NCBI GenBank assembly: GCA_945898055.1
Contig: CAMDGV010000048.1
Span: forward strand, 1-33,406
Length of the DNA stretch: 33,406 bases
DNA from: Akkermansia muciniphila
GTDB taxonomy: Bacteria; Verrucomicrobiota; Verrucomicrobiia; Limisphaerales; UBA9464
Reading direction: 5' to 3'
The notes under the pieces are model-generated. The model was not told the DNA's origin, did no database searches, and saw nothing but the letters and a program-made list of their open reading frames with translations. Position numbers and translations under genes: made by a program. Shown here one piece after another: positions 1-10,834 of the stretch. Numbering within the stretch: position 1 is the stretch's first letter; each line of letters starts with the position of its first letter.

Positions 1-2
1 AA

Positions 3-257
3 GACTTGGCTGGATGCCGCTGCACGGAGCCGCGCAAGGTGCTGCTTGCAGCGTTGCTATGGAAAAAGACAACGGTATCGCAGGCCTGGATCGCCGATCG
101 TCTTGGGATGAAAAACGCAGCTAACGTCAGTCGAGTTATCCACCGCTTGGATCGATCGGTCCTTGAAAAAAAGGTGTCCGAGCTAATTTCCACCAATTAT
201 TGGATTCTTTTCTCCCCATTAAAAACATCAGGCAGCGACCTTGGGCAGCCATTCTAA
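3..257 (+). CDS. C-terminal end of a REP-associated tyrosine transposase-like protein (partial)
   Basis: The frame is open to the left edge, so only the last 84 or so codons are visible. The segment AALLWKKTTVSQAWIADRLG followed by a Val-Ser-Arg-Val-Ile helix resembles the C-terminal helix-turn-helix found after the Y1 transposase domain of RAYT (REP-associated tyrosine transposase) proteins in Verrucomicrobiota and Planctomycetota. The Y1 catalytic motifs (HUH and Tyr) would lie outside the window, so activity cannot be judged. The last 30 or so residues after the helix look unrelated to the family and could be read-through into flanking DNA. A REP-like palindrome sits 6.4 kb away at 6674-6702, which is the kind of element such enzymes act on. 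The assignment rests on the short helix region only. Another helix-turn-helix protein cannot be excluded. Confidence 0.5.
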   Translation, partial: DLAGCRCTEPRKVLLAALLWKKTTVSQAWIADRLGMKNAANVSRVIHRLDRSVLEKKVSELISTNYWILFSPLKTSGSDLGQPF

Positions 258-482
258 GTCGTTGCTGCCGCCATTGTTGTCGTTGCCGCTTGCGAGCGCG
301 TTTCTGTTCAACAATTGCACTAGGAGGTCGCCGGCCGGGACGTTGAGAGCGAGTTTAATTTGCCGATAGGGAGGCGGCTGAGTTGGTGGAACCTCAGGGA
401 GAGGGTCTACTGCAGTGAGAACTGGCAACGGTGGGTCCGAGGCCACGCTTAGAGACGATGAAGAATTTGAATGTCTCTTCAT
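228..482 (-). CDS. Small proline/serine-rich hypothetical protein (84 aa)
   Basis: I do not recognise this protein. It would be 84 residues, with a Ser-rich start, a Pro-rich middle (residues 18-38, including PPTQPPPY) and an Asn/Gly-rich stretch near the end. There is no signal peptide or membrane segment. The best support is the start: on the minus strand AAAGGAGG lies 9 bases before the ATG, one of the best Shine-Dalgarno matches I see in the window. Its end overlaps the end of the transposase-like gene by 30 bases on the opposite strand, and its start faces the large gene at 609 across 126 bases, which could hold divergent promoters. It may be a real small gene or a chance ORF next to a mobile-element remnant. 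Confidence 0.4.
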   Translation of the reverse strand: MKRHSNSSSSLSVASDPPLPVLTAVDPLPEVPPTQPPPYRQIKLALNVPAGDLLVQLLNRNALASGNDNNGGSNDLEWLPKVAA

Positions 483-608
483 GGGGAGATGCCTCCTTTG
501 AACTTTGTTCCGGGCGGCCGCTAGCTCTCATGCCATCGATCAATAACTCCCGCCGACAGGCCAGCGCCTTTCCATTGCATTTTTTTGAGGGGAACAGCAG
601 CTTGAGAA

Positions 609-3600
609 ATGCACATTGTTTTCCATCCTCTCCGGAAGAGATTTGTCGAATTTCTGATCGTCTCGGCTCTGGTTTCGATCTCGGTTGCAGCGGCGGTTCC
701 AGTCTCGTTTCACACCCGCTCACGTCAGTTGCTCGGGACTAATTCCTCTGAGGTTAAGGTGGTTGAAAAAACCGTGGAATGGGATCCGACCCACACCGCG
801 GTCGTGGTGTGCGATATGTGGGATCAGCACCATTGTCCCGACGCCACAGAGCGGGTAGCGGAAATGGCACCGCGAATGAATGAGGTACTCAAGGCAGCGC
901 GTGCCCGTGGGATGTTGGTGATTCATTGCCCCAGCGATACGCTGGGGTTTTATAAAGAACATCCAGCCCGTAAACTGGCCCAATCTGCCCCCAAGGTGAC
1001 AACGACGATTCCCCTCCAAGGATGGTGTTCGCTGAATGGCGGAAAGGAACCCCCACTGCCCATCGACGATTCCGACGGTGGTTGCGATGGATGTCCAGAT
1101 TGTCCGGGTTACGGAGCTTGGACACGGCAACATCCCGCCTTGGAGATTCAAGACACAGACGGAATTACTGATTCGTCTGAGGCTTTTTATCTAATGCGAC
1201 AACGCGGCATCACCAATGTGCTGATTATGGGCGTCCACCTTAATATGTGTGTTCTGGGCAGGTCCTTTGCTATTCGTCAGATGGTAAGCCAAGGTCAAAA
1301 TGTTTTACTGCTTCGGGATATGACCGACTCGATGTATAACCACCGAAAGTCACCCTATGTCTCGCATTTTCGAGGCACTGAACTGGTGGTGGAACATATT
1401 GAAACTTTCTGGTGCCCGAGCATTACCAGTAGTGATTTGACGGGTGCCGCGCCCTTCCGATTCCGAGACGACGTGAAGAAGCGAATCGCGCTCGTGGTCG
1501 GTGAAAATGAGTATTACACGTGGAAGACTCTCCCCGAGTTTGCAGCCAAGGAGCTCGCTTGGCGAGGTTATGAGATTTCTGAAGTGATGGCCACGCCGGT
1601 CGATGGAGATCCAGATTTTAAAAACGTGGAATCCCTCCGCCATGCCGATTTGGTGCTGGTCAGTGTCCGTCGGCGTACTCCATCCAAGACCATGATCGCA
1701 CTTTTGCGAGCCCATGTGGAGGCCGGTAAACCCGTGGTGGGAATCCGTACCGCAAGCCATGGATTTGATGCTCAACCGGCGGGGCAAGAGTTTGCTGCTT
1801 GGCCCACATTTGATATCGACGTATTGGGGGCCAAGTACATGGGACATTACAATAACAAGCCACCGGTCGCACCCCACAGCTTAATTCAGGGGGTTTCCTC
1901 CAATGGAACCCATCCAGTAATGACCGGAGTTCGGACGGATTCTTTCCGAGTTACCTCCCACCTTTACAAAAACATTAATTTGGCATCGACCACCGTTCCC
2001 CTCTTGAGAGGTCACGTCGAAGGCCGGACCGAGATCGAGCCCGTAGCTTGGGTCAATAATGCCAACGATCGCCGGGTTTTTTACACCTCTTTAGGCAATC
2101 CAGACGATTTCGAGTTACCCGCTTTTCGTCGTTTATTGCTCAACGGAATTCTTTGGTGTTTGCACGACCCCATTCCGCCAGCGATTGCCATCCCAGCCGA
2201 TTATTCCAAGGAATGGAAGACCATGAAAGTCCCTGGAACATGGGAGGATAATTCTGGTGGAGCCTTGGCTCAGTACGACGGATTGGCTTGGTACAAATCA
2301 AAAGTGGAATTGCCGCCGGCGTGGCAGGGCCAATCCTTGACTCTGGAGATCAACGACGTTGACAACGCCCATGAAGCGTTTGTTAACGGGGTGAAAGTGG
2401 GCGCAGCAGGGGGCATGCCGCCGGCGTATGTCAACGGCTTCCAACTAAAGAATAACTATTCCGTTCCAGCTCCGTTAACCACAACTGCTCGTGAGTTGTG
2501 GATCGCAATTCGAGTCTATGACCACGATGGCCGCGGTGGGTTCAAAGGAACTGCTCCCCGGCTTCACTGGGGCACCAACACACTTTCCCTTGCTGGCGAG
2601 TGGGACTTTCGGACCGGTGATTCGTCCGAATGGGCTGGAGTCAACGCGGGCCGAGGAGAAGCCACCGTCGTTTTTCGTCAACCGCGTTCATCAATAACCG
2701 CAGCTACTGCCGTGGCTGCAACTCCGGATCTTCCGCAAGAAACTCGAGGCCCCGCCCTCCGCCCGATTGAATCTATGAAAAGGTTCCATGTGGCAGAGGA
2801 TCTTGAGTGGGATCAGGTCCTTGCAGAACCACAGATTAGCCAACCCGTCTTCTTAAACTTCGACGAACGCGGCCGCATGTGGGTTGTCGAATTCCGACAG
2901 TATCCCTCTCCAGCAGGTCTGACCCTAGTGAGTCGCGACAGTGTTTGGCGAGCTGTCTACGACAAAGTTCCCTTGGCTCCACCCAATCATGTGAAGGGGG
3001 TTGATCGAATTAGTATCCACGAAGATACCGACGGTGACGGAACCTATGACCGCCATAAAGTGTTTGTGGACGGATTGAACATTGCTACCGCGGTTGAGCG
3101 AGGACGGGGAGGCGTTTGGATTTTGAATCCTCCTTATTTGTTATTCTATCGGGATGCCAACAACGACGATGTCCCCGATGGGGATCCGGAGGTTCGTTTG
3201 GCGGGATTCGGTCTCGAAGACACCCATAGCGTGGCTAATTCGCTGAGATGGGGTCCAGACGGATGGCTCTACGGGGCCCAGGGCAGTACTGTCACCGCAA
3301 ACATAGTGGTGATGAAGGCGGACGGAAAACCGTTGAATCCCAAGCCGTATTATTCACAGGGACAAAACATCTGGCGGTATCATCCTGAAAAACGAATTTA
3401 CGAGATTTTTTCCGAAGGCGGCGGCAATGCTTTTGGTTGTGAAATCGACGACAAGGGCCGCATTTTTTCTGGCCACAACGGAGGCGACACCCGGGGGTTT
3501 CATTATCAGCAAGGGGCCTATTTGCAGAAGGGCTTTGAGAAGCACGGCCCCCTCTCCAATCCCTATGCGTTCGGCTATTTTCCCGCCATGCCATTGGGCA

Positions 3601-5708
3601 GCGAACCCCGCTTTACCCATAACTTTGTCCTCTATAATCACGGCGCTTTGCCTCAACGATTTGCTGGAAAACTGTTGGGCGTGGAACCGCTTCAAGGTCG
3701 TTTGGTCGAGAGCGACTTTAGTTCCGATCAATCTTCATTCCGCACCCGTGATCTTTCCCGACCAGTCACCAGCGACGATCGATGGTTCCGTCCGGTCGAT
3801 ATCAAGGTAGGCCCTGATGGAGCAGTTTATGTATGTGATTGGTATGACCGACAGGTGAACCATTATCGAAATCAAGAAGGTGAGATGGATAAAGCCAATG
3901 GTCGAATTTACCGCCTGCGGTCCAAAGGGGCAAAACCGGTTCGCCCAACGGATTTATCGCGACTCACCCTCGAACAAGTATCCGATCAATTGACTCATTC
4001 CAATCGTTGGGTACGGCAGACTGCTCTGCGATTGATTGGTGACCGTCATGATTCGAACGGAATCAGCCGTTTCACTCAGATGCTCGAAAACTCCACCGGG
4101 CAAGTCGCGCTGGAAGCTTTGTGGGCTTGGTCACTCAGTGGCGGATTAACCGAAGATCAGGAACTTCTTCCCTTACGACATAAAGATCCTTACGTCCGCC
4201 AATGGGGAGTACGACTTCTCGGTGACTCTCGAAAACTGACGCCAGCGGCGCTGCACCATCTGACGCTGATGGCGACAGAGGAAAAAGATCTCGAAGTCCG
4301 AAATCAATTAGCGGCGACCGCTCGGAGAGTGCCTGCGGCCCAAGCACTCCTCATTATTCAAGGTCTGTGCGGTCATTCGGAAGATACCCAGGATAACCGA
4401 CAACCTTTGCTAATCTGGTGGGCAATGGAAACGCACTGTGAAGGACATCGAGAAGAGGTGCTTCAGCTCTTTAAAAAACCGGCCTTTTGGAAGAATTCTT
4501 TGGTTGAAGCCCACATATTAGAGCGTTTATCGCGCCGCTTTGCTCAAGCAGGAGCCAGACGCGATTTGCTCGCCTGCGCTGAACTGTTTGAACTCGCTCC
4601 AACGCCCGAATCCAGTCGCCGTCTACTAACGGGATTTGAAGCCGGCTTCAAAGGGCGCTCCATGGCTGGGTTGCCCGAAGAATTAGTCGCTGGAATGAAT
4701 CGTCATGGAGTCGGTTCATCTGCTTTTGCCCTTCGTCGAGGAGATCCCAAGACCCTTTCTAGAGCCTTAAAATTGGTGGTCGATGAAACCGCACCTCGCA
4801 ATGAGCGTCTTGAATTCTTGGCTATTTTGGGAGAAGTCCGAGCCCCCGGAAGTGTTCCGGCTCTGAGTCAGGCTTATCGAGGAGCAGTTAAAGATGATGG
4901 GCTGCGTCAGGTGGCCTTGGTCGCGTTGCAAGGCTTTGATGATGCAGCCATTGCACAGACCGTCTTGAGTGTTTACCAAGCGTTGGGGCCAACCGCTTTA
5001 CCCACGGCCCAGACACTTCTGGCCAGTCGACCCGCGTGGAGTTTGGCTCTAGCTCGAGCGATAGCTCGCAAGCCGAGCGGTTGGGCGGCCCCGGCGATTA
5101 AACCGGAGAGTGTTCCATCGGGGGTGGTTCGAAAGTTAAAACAACATCGAGACCCAGAATTAAAAGCTCTGCTGCAGACCCTCTGGCCTGACCTTCAAAA
5201 TCCCACGACAGCGACTATGGACGCCGAGATACAACGACGTTCCGGTCTTGTCCGTTCCGGCATTGGAGACCCTTATGCCGGCCGCACTTTGTTCCAAAAC
5301 ACCTGCGCTGCCTGTCACAAGCTCTTTGGACAAGGTGGCCAGGTCGGACCTGATTTGACTGTTTATAACCGCCCTGATTTGGAGTCGATGCTCTTGGCGG
5401 TAATCAATCCCAGCGCGGAAATTCGTGAAGGGTTTGAGAACTATTTTATCGAAACCAAAGACGGTCGGTCCCTTTCTGGTTTCTTGGTCGAACAAGATAA
5501 CCGAAGGGTGGTACTCCGCGGGATGGACAATCAGGACATTACCCTCAATCGGGCTGATATTGTTGAACTCCGATCGGCGGGGGCATCTCTGATGCCGGAA
5601 GGATTATTAGATGGTTTGAATGACCAGCAAACCCGCGATCTTTTCGCCTATTTACGCAGCACTCAACCGTTAGTTGGGGAGGCGCCTCGACGAACGATCA
5701 AACCATGA
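609..5708 (+). CDS. Exported multidomain PVC-type heme-binding protein: isochorismatase-like + ThuA-like + sugar-binding-like + membrane-bound dehydrogenase-like + HEAT + CxxCH cytochrome
   Basis: The 1,699-residue product begins with a signal peptide (basic RKR, a hydrophobic core to about residue 29, likely cleavage after AAA). Residues about 60-272 are an isochorismatase/cysteine-hydrolase-like domain with D69 (VVVCDMWD) and the likely nucleophile C214 (GVHLNMCV). Residues 290-520 resemble ThuA, a glutamine-amidotransferase-like fold of trehalose-utilisation proteins. Residues 535-690 resemble the beta-sandwich sugar-binding domain of family 2 glycosidases. Residues 725-1105 match the Pirellula/Verrucomicrobium membrane-bound dehydrogenase domain (TIGR02604-like propeller). 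Residues 1115-1540 are HEAT-like helices. Residues 1545-1690 are the matching cytochrome module with CAACH at 1566-1570. It is probably periplasmic or surface-attached and handles electrons or sugars, but the substrate is unknown. The next gene overlaps its stop by 4 bases. The ATG at 609 is chosen because the signal peptide follows directly. Its ribosome site is weak. Confidence 0.9.
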   Translation: MHIVFHPLRKRFVEFLIVSALVSISVAAAVPVSFHTRSRQLLGTNSSEVKVVEKTVEWDPTHTAVVVCDMWDQHHCPDATERVAEMAPRMNEVLKAARARGMLVIHCPSDTLGFYKEHPARKLAQSAPKVTTTIPLQGWCSLNGGKEPPLPIDDSDGGCDGCPDCPGYGAWTRQHPALEIQDTDGITDSSEAFYLMRQRGITNVLIMGVHLNMCVLGRSFAIRQMVSQGQNVLLLRDMTDSMYNHRKSPYVSHFRGTELVVEHIETFWCPSITSSDLTGAAPFRFRDDVKKRIALVVGENEYYTWKTLPEFAAKELAWRGYEISEVMATPVDGDPDFKNVESLRHADLVLVSVRRRTPSKTMIALLRAHVEAGKPVVGIRTASHGFDAQPAGQEFAAWPTFDIDVLGAKYMGHYNNKPPVAPHSLIQGVSSNGTHPVMTGVRTDSFRVTSHLYKNINLASTTVPLLRGHVEGRTEIEPVAWVNNANDRRVFYTSLGNPDDFELPAFRRLLLNGILWCLHDPIPPAIAIPADYSKEWKTMKVPGTWEDNSGGALAQYDGLAWYKSKVELPPAWQGQSLTLEINDVDNAHEAFVNGVKVGAAGGMPPAYVNGFQLKNNYSVPAPLTTTARELWIAIRVYDHDGRGGFKGTAPRLHWGTNTLSLAGEWDFRTGDSSEWAGVNAGRGEATVVFRQPRSSITAATAVAATPDLPQETRGPALRPIESMKRFHVAEDLEWDQVLAEPQISQPVFLNFDERGRMWVVEFRQYPSPAGLTLVSRDSVWRAVYDKVPLAPPNHVKGVDRISIHEDTDGDGTYDRHKVFVDGLNIATAVERGRGGVWILNPPYLLFYRDANNDDVPDGDPEVRLAGFGLEDTHSVANSLRWGPDGWLYGAQGSTVTANIVVMKADGKPLNPKPYYSQGQNIWRYHPEKRIYEIFSEGGGNAFGCEIDDKGRIFSGHNGGDTRGFHYQQGAYLQKGFEKHGPLSNPYAFGYFPAMPLGSEPRFTHNFVLYNHGALPQRFAGKLLGVEPLQGRLVESDFSSDQSSFRTRDLSRPVTSDDRWFRPVDIKVGPDGAVYVCDWYDRQVNHYRNQEGEMDKANGRIYRLRSKGAKPVRPTDLSRLTLEQVSDQLTHSNRWVRQTALRLIGDRHDSNGISRFTQMLENSTGQVALEALWAWSLSGGLTEDQELLPLRHKDPYVRQWGVRLLGDSRKLTPAALHHLTLMATEEKDLEVRNQLAATARRVPAAQALLIIQGLCGHSEDTQDNRQPLLIWWAMETHCEGHREEVLQLFKKPAFWKNSLVEAHILERLSRRFAQAGARRDLLACAELFELAPTPESSRRLLTGFEAGFKGRSMAGLPEELVAGMNRHGVGSSAFALRRGDPKTLSRALKLVVDETAPRNERLEFLAILGEVRAPGSVPALSQAYRGAVKDDGLRQVALVALQGFDDAAIAQTVLSVYQALGPTALPTAQTLLASRPAWSLALARAIARKPSGWAAPAIKPESVPSGVVRKLKQHRDPELKALLQTLWPDLQNPTTATMDAEIQRRSGLVRSGIGDPYAGRTLFQNTCAACHKLFGQGGQVGPDLTVYNRPDLESMLLAVINPSAEIREGFENYFIETKDGRSLSGFLVEQDNRRVVLRGMDNQDITLNRADIVELRSAGASLMPEGLLDGLNDQQTRDLFAYLRSTQPLVGEAPRRTIKP

Positions 5709-6514
5709 AAAACCGGCACCTCTCAGGAAATGACATCGAAAGAAACCCGACCCATTCGGCATTTACTCTAATCGAATTGCTCGTGGTCATCGCCATTATT
5801 GCCATTCTAGCTGGGATGCTTTTGCCAGCACTGGCCAAGGCGCGGCTTAAGGCCCGGGAAACCACTTGTTTGTCGAACTTTCGTCAGTGGGCTATCGCCG
5901 CCAACCTTTACGCGGGTGACGACGCTAAGGGGCGGATGCCGATGTTGGGTGATATCGGAAATAATCCGTGGGACGTCGCGGACGCCATGATTCCAGCGGT
6001 ACAAAACTATGGACTAACCGTACCCATGTTTTTTTGTCCGGTACGCCCTTCGGAGCTAACCGAAGCCCAAATATGGCTAAAGAAGAATCGGAATCGAACT
6101 TTATCCAATAACGATGACCTTCGGTATTATTATAATCAGCGATGGACCTTTGGATTTGCCATTATGCAGCACAGTTGGTGGGTCCCACGTTCGGGTCTTG
6201 CGGGATTTCGGGTGATGCCAACCACCACCCGGGTTAATACCAATTCGATAACCGACGGATGGCCTGCACGGATGGAAGATCCGGGCGCATCAACCAGTCC
6301 CATCGTCACCGATACTCTTTATAAAGATGGATTCGAGACGAATCTTGTCCGGGCTTGGGGTGGTCACCCGACGGTCGCCGCCGACTCTGGATTCCAGATT
6401 CAGGGAGGGCGTGCTATTTCAATCAGCCGTGGCTTTGCTGATGGCCATGCGGATCTGGCTCGGAGCGGTCGGATCGTCTGGCGGCACTTCGGTAACTGGA
6501 CTAGTTTTTACTAA
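5705..6514 (+). CDS. Type II secretion-like pseudopilin with prepilin N-terminal methylation motif
   Basis: The N-terminus carries the prepilin peptidase/methylation motif: a short basic leader, then S-A-F-T-L-I-E-L-L (F20, E24) and a hydrophobic helix to about residue 40, ending [10 protein letters not shown]. Position -1 is Ala rather than the usual Gly, as in the second pseudopilin of this window. The rest is the large globular domain typical of Verrucomicrobiota and Planctomycetota pseudopilins, with Trp- and Tyr-rich segments and a late FADGHADL motif like the H-x9-DG tail of DUF1559-type proteins. The ATG overlaps the stop of the preceding heme-binding gene as ATGA, so the two are probably translationally coupled. 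The protein probably sits in the inner membrane or a periplasmic pseudopilus. Its exact role is unknown because these genera carry many paralogues. Confidence 0.9.
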   Translation: MKNRHLSGNDIERNPTHSAFTLIELLVVIAIIAILAGMLLPALAKARLKARETTCLSNFRQWAIAANLYAGDDAKGRMPMLGDIGNNPWDVADAMIPAVQNYGLTVPMFFCPVRPSELTEAQIWLKKNRNRTLSNNDDLRYYYNQRWTFGFAIMQHSWWVPRSGLAGFRVMPTTTRVNTNSITDGWPARMEDPGASTSPIVTDTLYKDGFETNLVRAWGGHPTVAADSGFQIQGGRAISISRGFADGHADLARSGRIVWRHFGNWTSFY

Positions 6515-6673
6515 GCCAATTCGCTCTCAAGTGAGCCTAGTTTGCCTAGTCCTCGGAGGCTCGACGGCTGCTGAGGGTGCAAACTTGCTGCTAGCTGAAA
6601 ACAACAGAAATTCACTTCCTCGGTCGACCGCGTCAGACCGTCGATCGGCATTCTAAAAACCCTCGCTCCCCTC

Positions 6674-6702
6674 CGGTGGACACGCTCGCCGCGTATCCAC
6701 CG
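6674..6702. repeat. REP-like palindrome / strong stem-loop
   Basis: The two strands form a 7-base-pair outer stem (CGGTGGA with TCCACCG), one C/A mismatch, a 4-base-pair inner stem (ACGC with GCGT) and a 5-base loop. It lies between the ends of two convergent genes, where either a bidirectional terminator or a REP element would be expected. No uridine run follows on the plus strand. On the minus strand five T residues follow about 14 bases after the stem. A RAYT-like transposase remnant at the left edge makes a REP reading attractive, but only one copy is visible in this window. Confidence 0.5.
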
Positions 6703-6720
6703 TGTCTCGGAGAATTCCTC

Positions 6721-7182
6721 CTAGGCCTGCCCACCAAAAGAGAAGTGATCGTCTAAGTCGAGCAGATCAGCCCAAGAAAAAATGTCTTCACGCGTTGTAG
6801 AAAATTTTGCGAGTGTAGATGCAAAATAAGCCAGTGTTTCTGCGTCGCTACTCGGCCCACGCCGATCGTGAAAATCGCTCCACTGTTCGATCTCCCAAGG
6901 TGAGCGCGGAACCAAAGCCTGAGATTGGACCCAAGCGAGGATCGCAGAGTCACCGTGCCCTTGAGCTACCTCATTTTTGAAGGCATCTGATTTTACCCCA
7001 GTGAATTTGAAGAACTGATGATCCAATGGGCAGTCAAAGTTGTACTCTCCGTTTTTTTCGACCAGCACCGCACGACATTTGTCGAGAATCCGAGGCAAAA
7101 TAGCATAGCCGCCCAAGCGAACTCTCATACTTCGGGGTGGGCGTTGGGTCAAATCGGGGGCTTTAATCAAAGGAAGTGTCAT
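6721..7182 (-). CDS. DUF5069 family protein
   Basis: The 153-residue soluble protein opens with a DLTQRPPRS-type motif and RVRLGGYAILPRILDK, which is the conserved start of DUF5069 proteins common in Verrucomicrobiota and Planctomycetota. The length fits the family. The function of the family is not established. There is no signal peptide or membrane segment, so it is probably cytoplasmic. The first ATG follows an A/T-rich leader without a clear Shine-Dalgarno sequence. It is transcribed toward the pseudopilin operon, and its stop lies 18 bases from the hairpin at 6674-6702. It diverges from the M20 gene across 166 bases. Confidence 0.85.
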   Translation of the reverse strand: MTLPLIKAPDLTQRPPRSMRVRLGGYAILPRILDKCRAVLVEKNGEYNFDCPLDHQFFKFTGVKSDAFKNEVAQGHGDSAILAWVQSQALVPRSPWEIEQWSDFHDRRGPSSDAETLAYFASTLAKFSTTREDIFSWADLLDLDDHFSFGGQA

Positions 7183-7314
7183 TGTTCAAATTTATTGCAG
7201 CAAAGAAACGGACTGAAAAGGAGAGCTTTTTAAAGAACGCCGAAGTCAAAAACAACCGTTCAAGTCTATTTGTCAAATGAAGAATCGGATCGTGACCGGT
7301 TGTTTACTGAATCT

Positions 7315-7342
7315 TTGAAGATTCTGAGGTCGAATTTAGATA
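7315..7342 (+). promoter_or_regulatory. Possible sigma70-like promoter before the M20 gene
   Basis: TTGAAG (7315-7320) and TAGATA (7337-7342) are separated by 16 bases and resemble -35 and -10 boxes. If used, transcription would start about at the GTG at 7349, giving a leaderless or nearly leaderless message. No ribosome binding site is seen there, which agrees with that reading. The match is modest and could be chance. Confidence 0.2.
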
Positions 7343-7348
7343 CCCTGC

Positions 7349-8509
7349 GTGTACCGTCCCCTCATCGTGGCTGCCTTAGCTGACATCTCCCGTCTTCTCT
7401 GTGACCTGATTGCACTTCCTAGCGTCAATCCAGCTTTCTATTCCGATCCCTCCCTTTCTGGAGAACAGCGGGTTGCCGACTATCTCTCCAATTGCGCACG
7501 GCGCGCCGGTTTGGAGGTTGAACGCCAAGCGATCACTACCGATCGATCTAACCTGATTGTTCGACTCTCGCCCTCCGGCCGTGCTCGGCGGCGTCTGTTT
7601 CTCGCGCCACACCTAGATACAGTTGGTGATCCAAACTACGCGAAACAATTAAAACCAGTGATCTCAGGAGGGCGTATTTACGGTCGCGGAGCCTGTGACA
7701 CCAAGGGATCGGTGGCAGCTTATTTTCAAGCACTGCTCGCTGTCGTAAAATCAGGGCCTCGACCCAAAAATACGGAGATCGTCTTCATTGGGCTTGCCGA
7801 CGAGGAAAACATGCAATTGGGCTCACGTCACTTTGCTCAAACGGGTGGCCGCGCCGATTTGGCTCTTGTCGGTGAACCTACCGGATTGAACGTCGTGACC
7901 GCTCACAAGGGGGATGTCTGGCTGCAACTCCGGACCCTCGGTAAGGCGGCTCATGGTGCTACGCCTCACCGAGGGCAAAATGCGGTGACGGAGATGGCGC
8001 GTATTGTTCTCGCACTTGAAAAAGACTACGCAGGCTTATTGGCCCAAAGAAAACCGCACCCGCTCCTCGGAGTCCCAACCGTTAATGTCGGCTTTATTTC
8101 CGGCGGACGACAACCCAATATCGTCCCAGCCGATTGTGTCATTGGGATTGATCGGCGCACTTTGCCTGGGGAGACCGAGGCGACTGTCCGTCGTGAAATT
8201 CAAACCCTCCTGAAGAAGCAGAATCTGCATGCCACCTTTGACACTCTACGAACCGCCTCCTGTGAACCGTTGGAGACGGATCCAACCCATCCGCTCGTGG
8301 CTCAGTTAACTCGAACCGCAGGTCGAAAGACGACCTTGGGCGTCCACTATTTTACCGACGCGTCACCGATCGCAGCGGCCGGCACGCCCGCCGTCGTCTT
8401 CGGTCCCGGCGATATTGCCCAAGCTCACACCGATCGAGAATGGGTGGCAGTCAAGCAATTGGAACGAGCGGCCTCCATTCTCGAACGTTTCCTTCGCGAA
8501 CAACCCTGA
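7349..8509 (+). CDS. M20 family metallo-amidohydrolase (ArgE/DapE-like)
   Basis: This 386-residue protein has the full set of M20 di-zinc residues: H88 and D90 in APHLDTV, D117 in GRGACDTKG, the catalytic and zinc-binding E152 and E153 in ADEEN, a GEPT motif (E176), and a late histidine H360 in QAHTDREW. A lid/dimerisation domain lies between about residues 185 and 295. The family hydrolyses N-acyl or peptide amide bonds, for example acetylornithine or succinyl-diaminopimelate. The sequence does not tell which substrate, and no arginine or lysine genes are adjacent. The protein is cytoplasmic. The GTG at 7349 is the furthest start, and a second GTG at 7367 is equally plausible because the conserved part begins near ADISRLLCDL. 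A glycosyltransferase follows 60 bases later. Confidence 0.88.
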   Translation: MYRPLIVAALADISRLLCDLIALPSVNPAFYSDPSLSGEQRVADYLSNCARRAGLEVERQAITTDRSNLIVRLSPSGRARRRLFLAPHLDTVGDPNYAKQLKPVISGGRIYGRGACDTKGSVAAYFQALLAVVKSGPRPKNTEIVFIGLADEENMQLGSRHFAQTGGRADLALVGEPTGLNVVTAHKGDVWLQLRTLGKAAHGATPHRGQNAVTEMARIVLALEKDYAGLLAQRKPHPLLGVPTVNVGFISGGRQPNIVPADCVIGIDRRTLPGETEATVRREIQTLLKKQNLHATFDTLRTASCEPLETDPTHPLVAQLTRTAGRKTTLGVHYFTDASPIAAAGTPAVVFGPGDIAQAHTDREWVAVKQLERAASILERFLREQP

Positions 8510-8569
8510 AGAAACCCTCAGGGAACTTGAGTTTGATTTCATCGTCCCCTTACGTCAGACCCTGCCCCG

Positions 8570-9796
8570 ATGCGCCTCGCTTTCCTGACCCACGAACCCT
8601 TCTTTCCCCCGAGCGGCGGAGGGTCCGCAGAGGCTCCTTATTTGATGAATGAATTGGTGCGACGAGGCCACCAAGTCCATCTTTTCTGTCCAGAATTTCC
8701 TGACTCAAAATCGGTCGCGCTCCAGTTTGGCATCTCCATTCATCCATTTACCCGTTGGAAAATGGGGCGTTATACTCGACTACGAAATCTCAAGTACTTG
8801 CTCTACCCCCTAGCCTTGACGCGTCACGCCGACCAAGTGCTTGCCGATTTAAATCAGTCCACCGAAGGGAAGTTTCGTTTCGAGGCTATCCTGGCTCAGC
8901 ACACCATCGCTGGAGTTGCTGGTGGCCACCTACGGCGACGTTGGAAAGTGCCGTTAGTCATGAACTTTTTAGATTATTTGACTGGGTTTATGGAGACGTG
9001 GCCTGCGTTGTTCACTCGGACAGGATTTGTTCCGCTCTTGAATCAGTTCGAATTATCCATGCCTCGCCGTTTTGACGCCGAGGGTATAATGACCGTTTCA
9101 ACCCCGTTAGCTGAGCGTTTTAGTCGCACAGGGTATCCGTCGGAGAAGATTCGAGCGATCCACTATGGATACGATGCCAAACTATTCGCTCCCGGCACAG
9201 AGATACCCAGTCCGCAGCGTCCGGTGGTGGTGATGCATGGCTCCTTTGATCGGCATCATCTTGGCCCCATTGCACGCGGGGCGGTTCTGGAGATTCACGC
9301 GAGTCGCCCCAAAGTGGTCTTCCGCTTTGTGGGCCGTGTGACGCCCGTATTAGCCGAGTTTACCCGAGACTTGCGACAGAGAGCTCCTAGTTTGGAACTA
9401 GAAACCACCGGCTTTGTGCCCTATGCAACGGTGGCAGATCAACTCCGTGGGGCGACCCTTGGGATCGTACCCTACGAGGCCTCTGAGGGGGTTCACTGCG
9501 CCTTTGTAGCTAAAGCAGTCGAATATCTCGGATGCGGCTTAAATTGTGTGAGTACTCCCCTCGAGAATTTGCAGGGATATTTTAGATCTGAACCTGCGCT
9601 CCACTTTTCGGGGTGGGACGCGCACACCTTTGCCGGGAAGGTGCTCCAAGTATTGAACCAATCTCCAGACCAACGCCGCGCCTCGGGTCTTGCAGCCAGT
9701 CGCCGGGTATCGCGAGAATTGGATTGGCGAATAATCGCCTCGAATGCAGTCGACTTTACTGAACAACGCACCCAACCCACGCCCTCTCTAAGTTAA
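8570..9796 (+). CDS. Glycosyltransferase family 4-like protein
   Basis: The 408-residue product has the two-Rossmann GT-B layout. The N-terminal half starts MRLAFLTHEPFFPPSGGG and contains the ELVRRGHQVHLF motif typical of GT4 acceptor domains. The C-terminal half has VVVMHGSFDRHH, a VVFRFVGR strand, and the nucleotide-sugar binding segment with E306 and E318 (SEG to KAVEYLGCG) that corresponds to the usual E-x7-E region. It probably transfers a sugar from an activated donor to a lipid- or polysaccharide-linked acceptor at the inner membrane, but donor and acceptor are unknown. No membrane segment is visible. It is on the same strand as the M20 gene, 60 bases after it, without other glycan genes beside it. 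No clear Shine-Dalgarno sequence precedes the ATG. Confidence 0.85.
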   Translation: MRLAFLTHEPFFPPSGGGSAEAPYLMNELVRRGHQVHLFCPEFPDSKSVALQFGISIHPFTRWKMGRYTRLRNLKYLLYPLALTRHADQVLADLNQSTEGKFRFEAILAQHTIAGVAGGHLRRRWKVPLVMNFLDYLTGFMETWPALFTRTGFVPLLNQFELSMPRRFDAEGIMTVSTPLAERFSRTGYPSEKIRAIHYGYDAKLFAPGTEIPSPQRPVVVMHGSFDRHHLGPIARGAVLEIHASRPKVVFRFVGRVTPVLAEFTRDLRQRAPSLELETTGFVPYATVADQLRGATLGIVPYEASEGVHCAFVAKAVEYLGCGLNCVSTPLENLQGYFRSEPALHFSGWDAHTFAGKVLQVLNQSPDQRRASGLAASRRVSRELDWRIIASNAVDFTEQRTQPTPSLS

Positions 9797-10122
9797 GTCG
9801 CTTGGCCTGACTTGCTTTGGCGTTTTCCCAGAGCGACTGACCCAAGGGACCACCCACTAACCGAACGATTGCAATGGGCAGAAATCAGAGATCGGCGACA
9901 TCGCAGATTCCCCCCCGCCGAAAAATTTTAATTCGGAACCTCGTCGGCCATAGACGTTAGGACCCTTTGTTTTAGGGTTGTTCATTGTCCCCGAGGCCGT
10001 CGGAATTTCAACTGTCACCGACAAGAAATCACGCGAATGTTGCGGTAAGGGGCCTCTGTGTCGTACACATAGGTCTGCGGCAGAACAAACCTATCTTTGA
10101 GACGACGACTCCCGTCCTAAAA
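9797..10122. other. Intergenic region before the Nudix gene
   Basis: This 326-base stretch holds no gene I can support. The frame of the Nudix gene is open back to a TTG at 9985, but the added residues do not look like the family. There is a short TGTGT/ACACA hairpin near 10058-10071. I see no clear terminator with a uridine run and no confident promoter. Confidence 0.4.
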
Positions 10123-10638
10123 GTGACTCCGATCCGTTATTCAATCCCAACTGCCCTGCGTCGTTCGCGAATAAGCGCCGGCCTGCTGATGTACCGTCTT
10201 CGTGAGGGTCTGTTGGAGGTTTTCATCGCGCATCCAGGCGGCCCTTGGTTTCCGACTCGCGATCACGGGATTTGGACGATTCCAAAAGGGGAAATCGAGA
10301 GTGGTGAAGAACCTCTGGTTGCGGCGATTCGGGAATTCAAGGAAGAGGTCGGACTCATCGCCTCGGGTCCTTACATTGAGCTAGGTTCTATTAAGCAAAG
10401 GGGCGGTAAGACTGTGTGCGCTTGGGCGTTTCAAGGCTCGTGGCAAGAAGGAGACGGTATCCAGAGCAATCATGTGGAGATCGAGTGGCCACCAGGATCT
10501 GGCTCTTGGCGTTCTTGGCCAGAAATTGACCGGGCTGGCTTCTTCGATGAGGAAGGTGCCAAGCAACGGCTGAAGATTGCTCAGCATCCGTTCATCGATC
10601 GATTGATCATCGCCCTCGAAACGGCCGAAGTGATTTAA
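10123..10638 (+). CDS. Nudix hydrolase
   Basis: The protein carries a perfect Nudix box, G-x5-E-x7-REFKEEVGL (10288-10356), which binds Mg2+ and hydrolyses nucleoside diphosphates linked to another moiety. The core begins RRSRISAGLLMYRLREG and continues with HPGGPWF and WTIPKGE, as in the MutT-like NTP pyrophosphohydrolase group of about 150-170 residues. I place the start at the GTG at 10123 (171 residues) because it is the only usual start codon shortly before the conserved core. A TTG at 9985 would add 46 unrelated-looking residues. No Shine-Dalgarno site supports either. The substrate (oxidised nucleotides, Ap4A, others) cannot be deduced. The gene is convergent with nuoA. Confidence 0.85.
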   Translation: MTPIRYSIPTALRRSRISAGLLMYRLREGLLEVFIAHPGGPWFPTRDHGIWTIPKGEIESGEEPLVAAIREFKEEVGLIASGPYIELGSIKQRGGKTVCAWAFQGSWQEGDGIQSNHVEIEWPPGSGSWRSWPEIDRAGFFDEEGAKQRLKIAQHPFIDRLIIALETAEVI

Positions 10639-10834
10639 TTCTGACTGAGCTCAAGGAGCGAGCAGCGAGGATCCCGCGGCTAAGATCCCACGGCTGAAGC
10701 ACCCCTCCCCCGCCAAACAAACTCGGAGCAATCGCGTCCGTGAATCCGAACCGTTCGATCGGACTGCTCAACTCAGTCCAACTCAGGCACCCCAAGCGTC
10801 TCCTTCAGAAGGTCGGATTCAACCCCGATGCAAC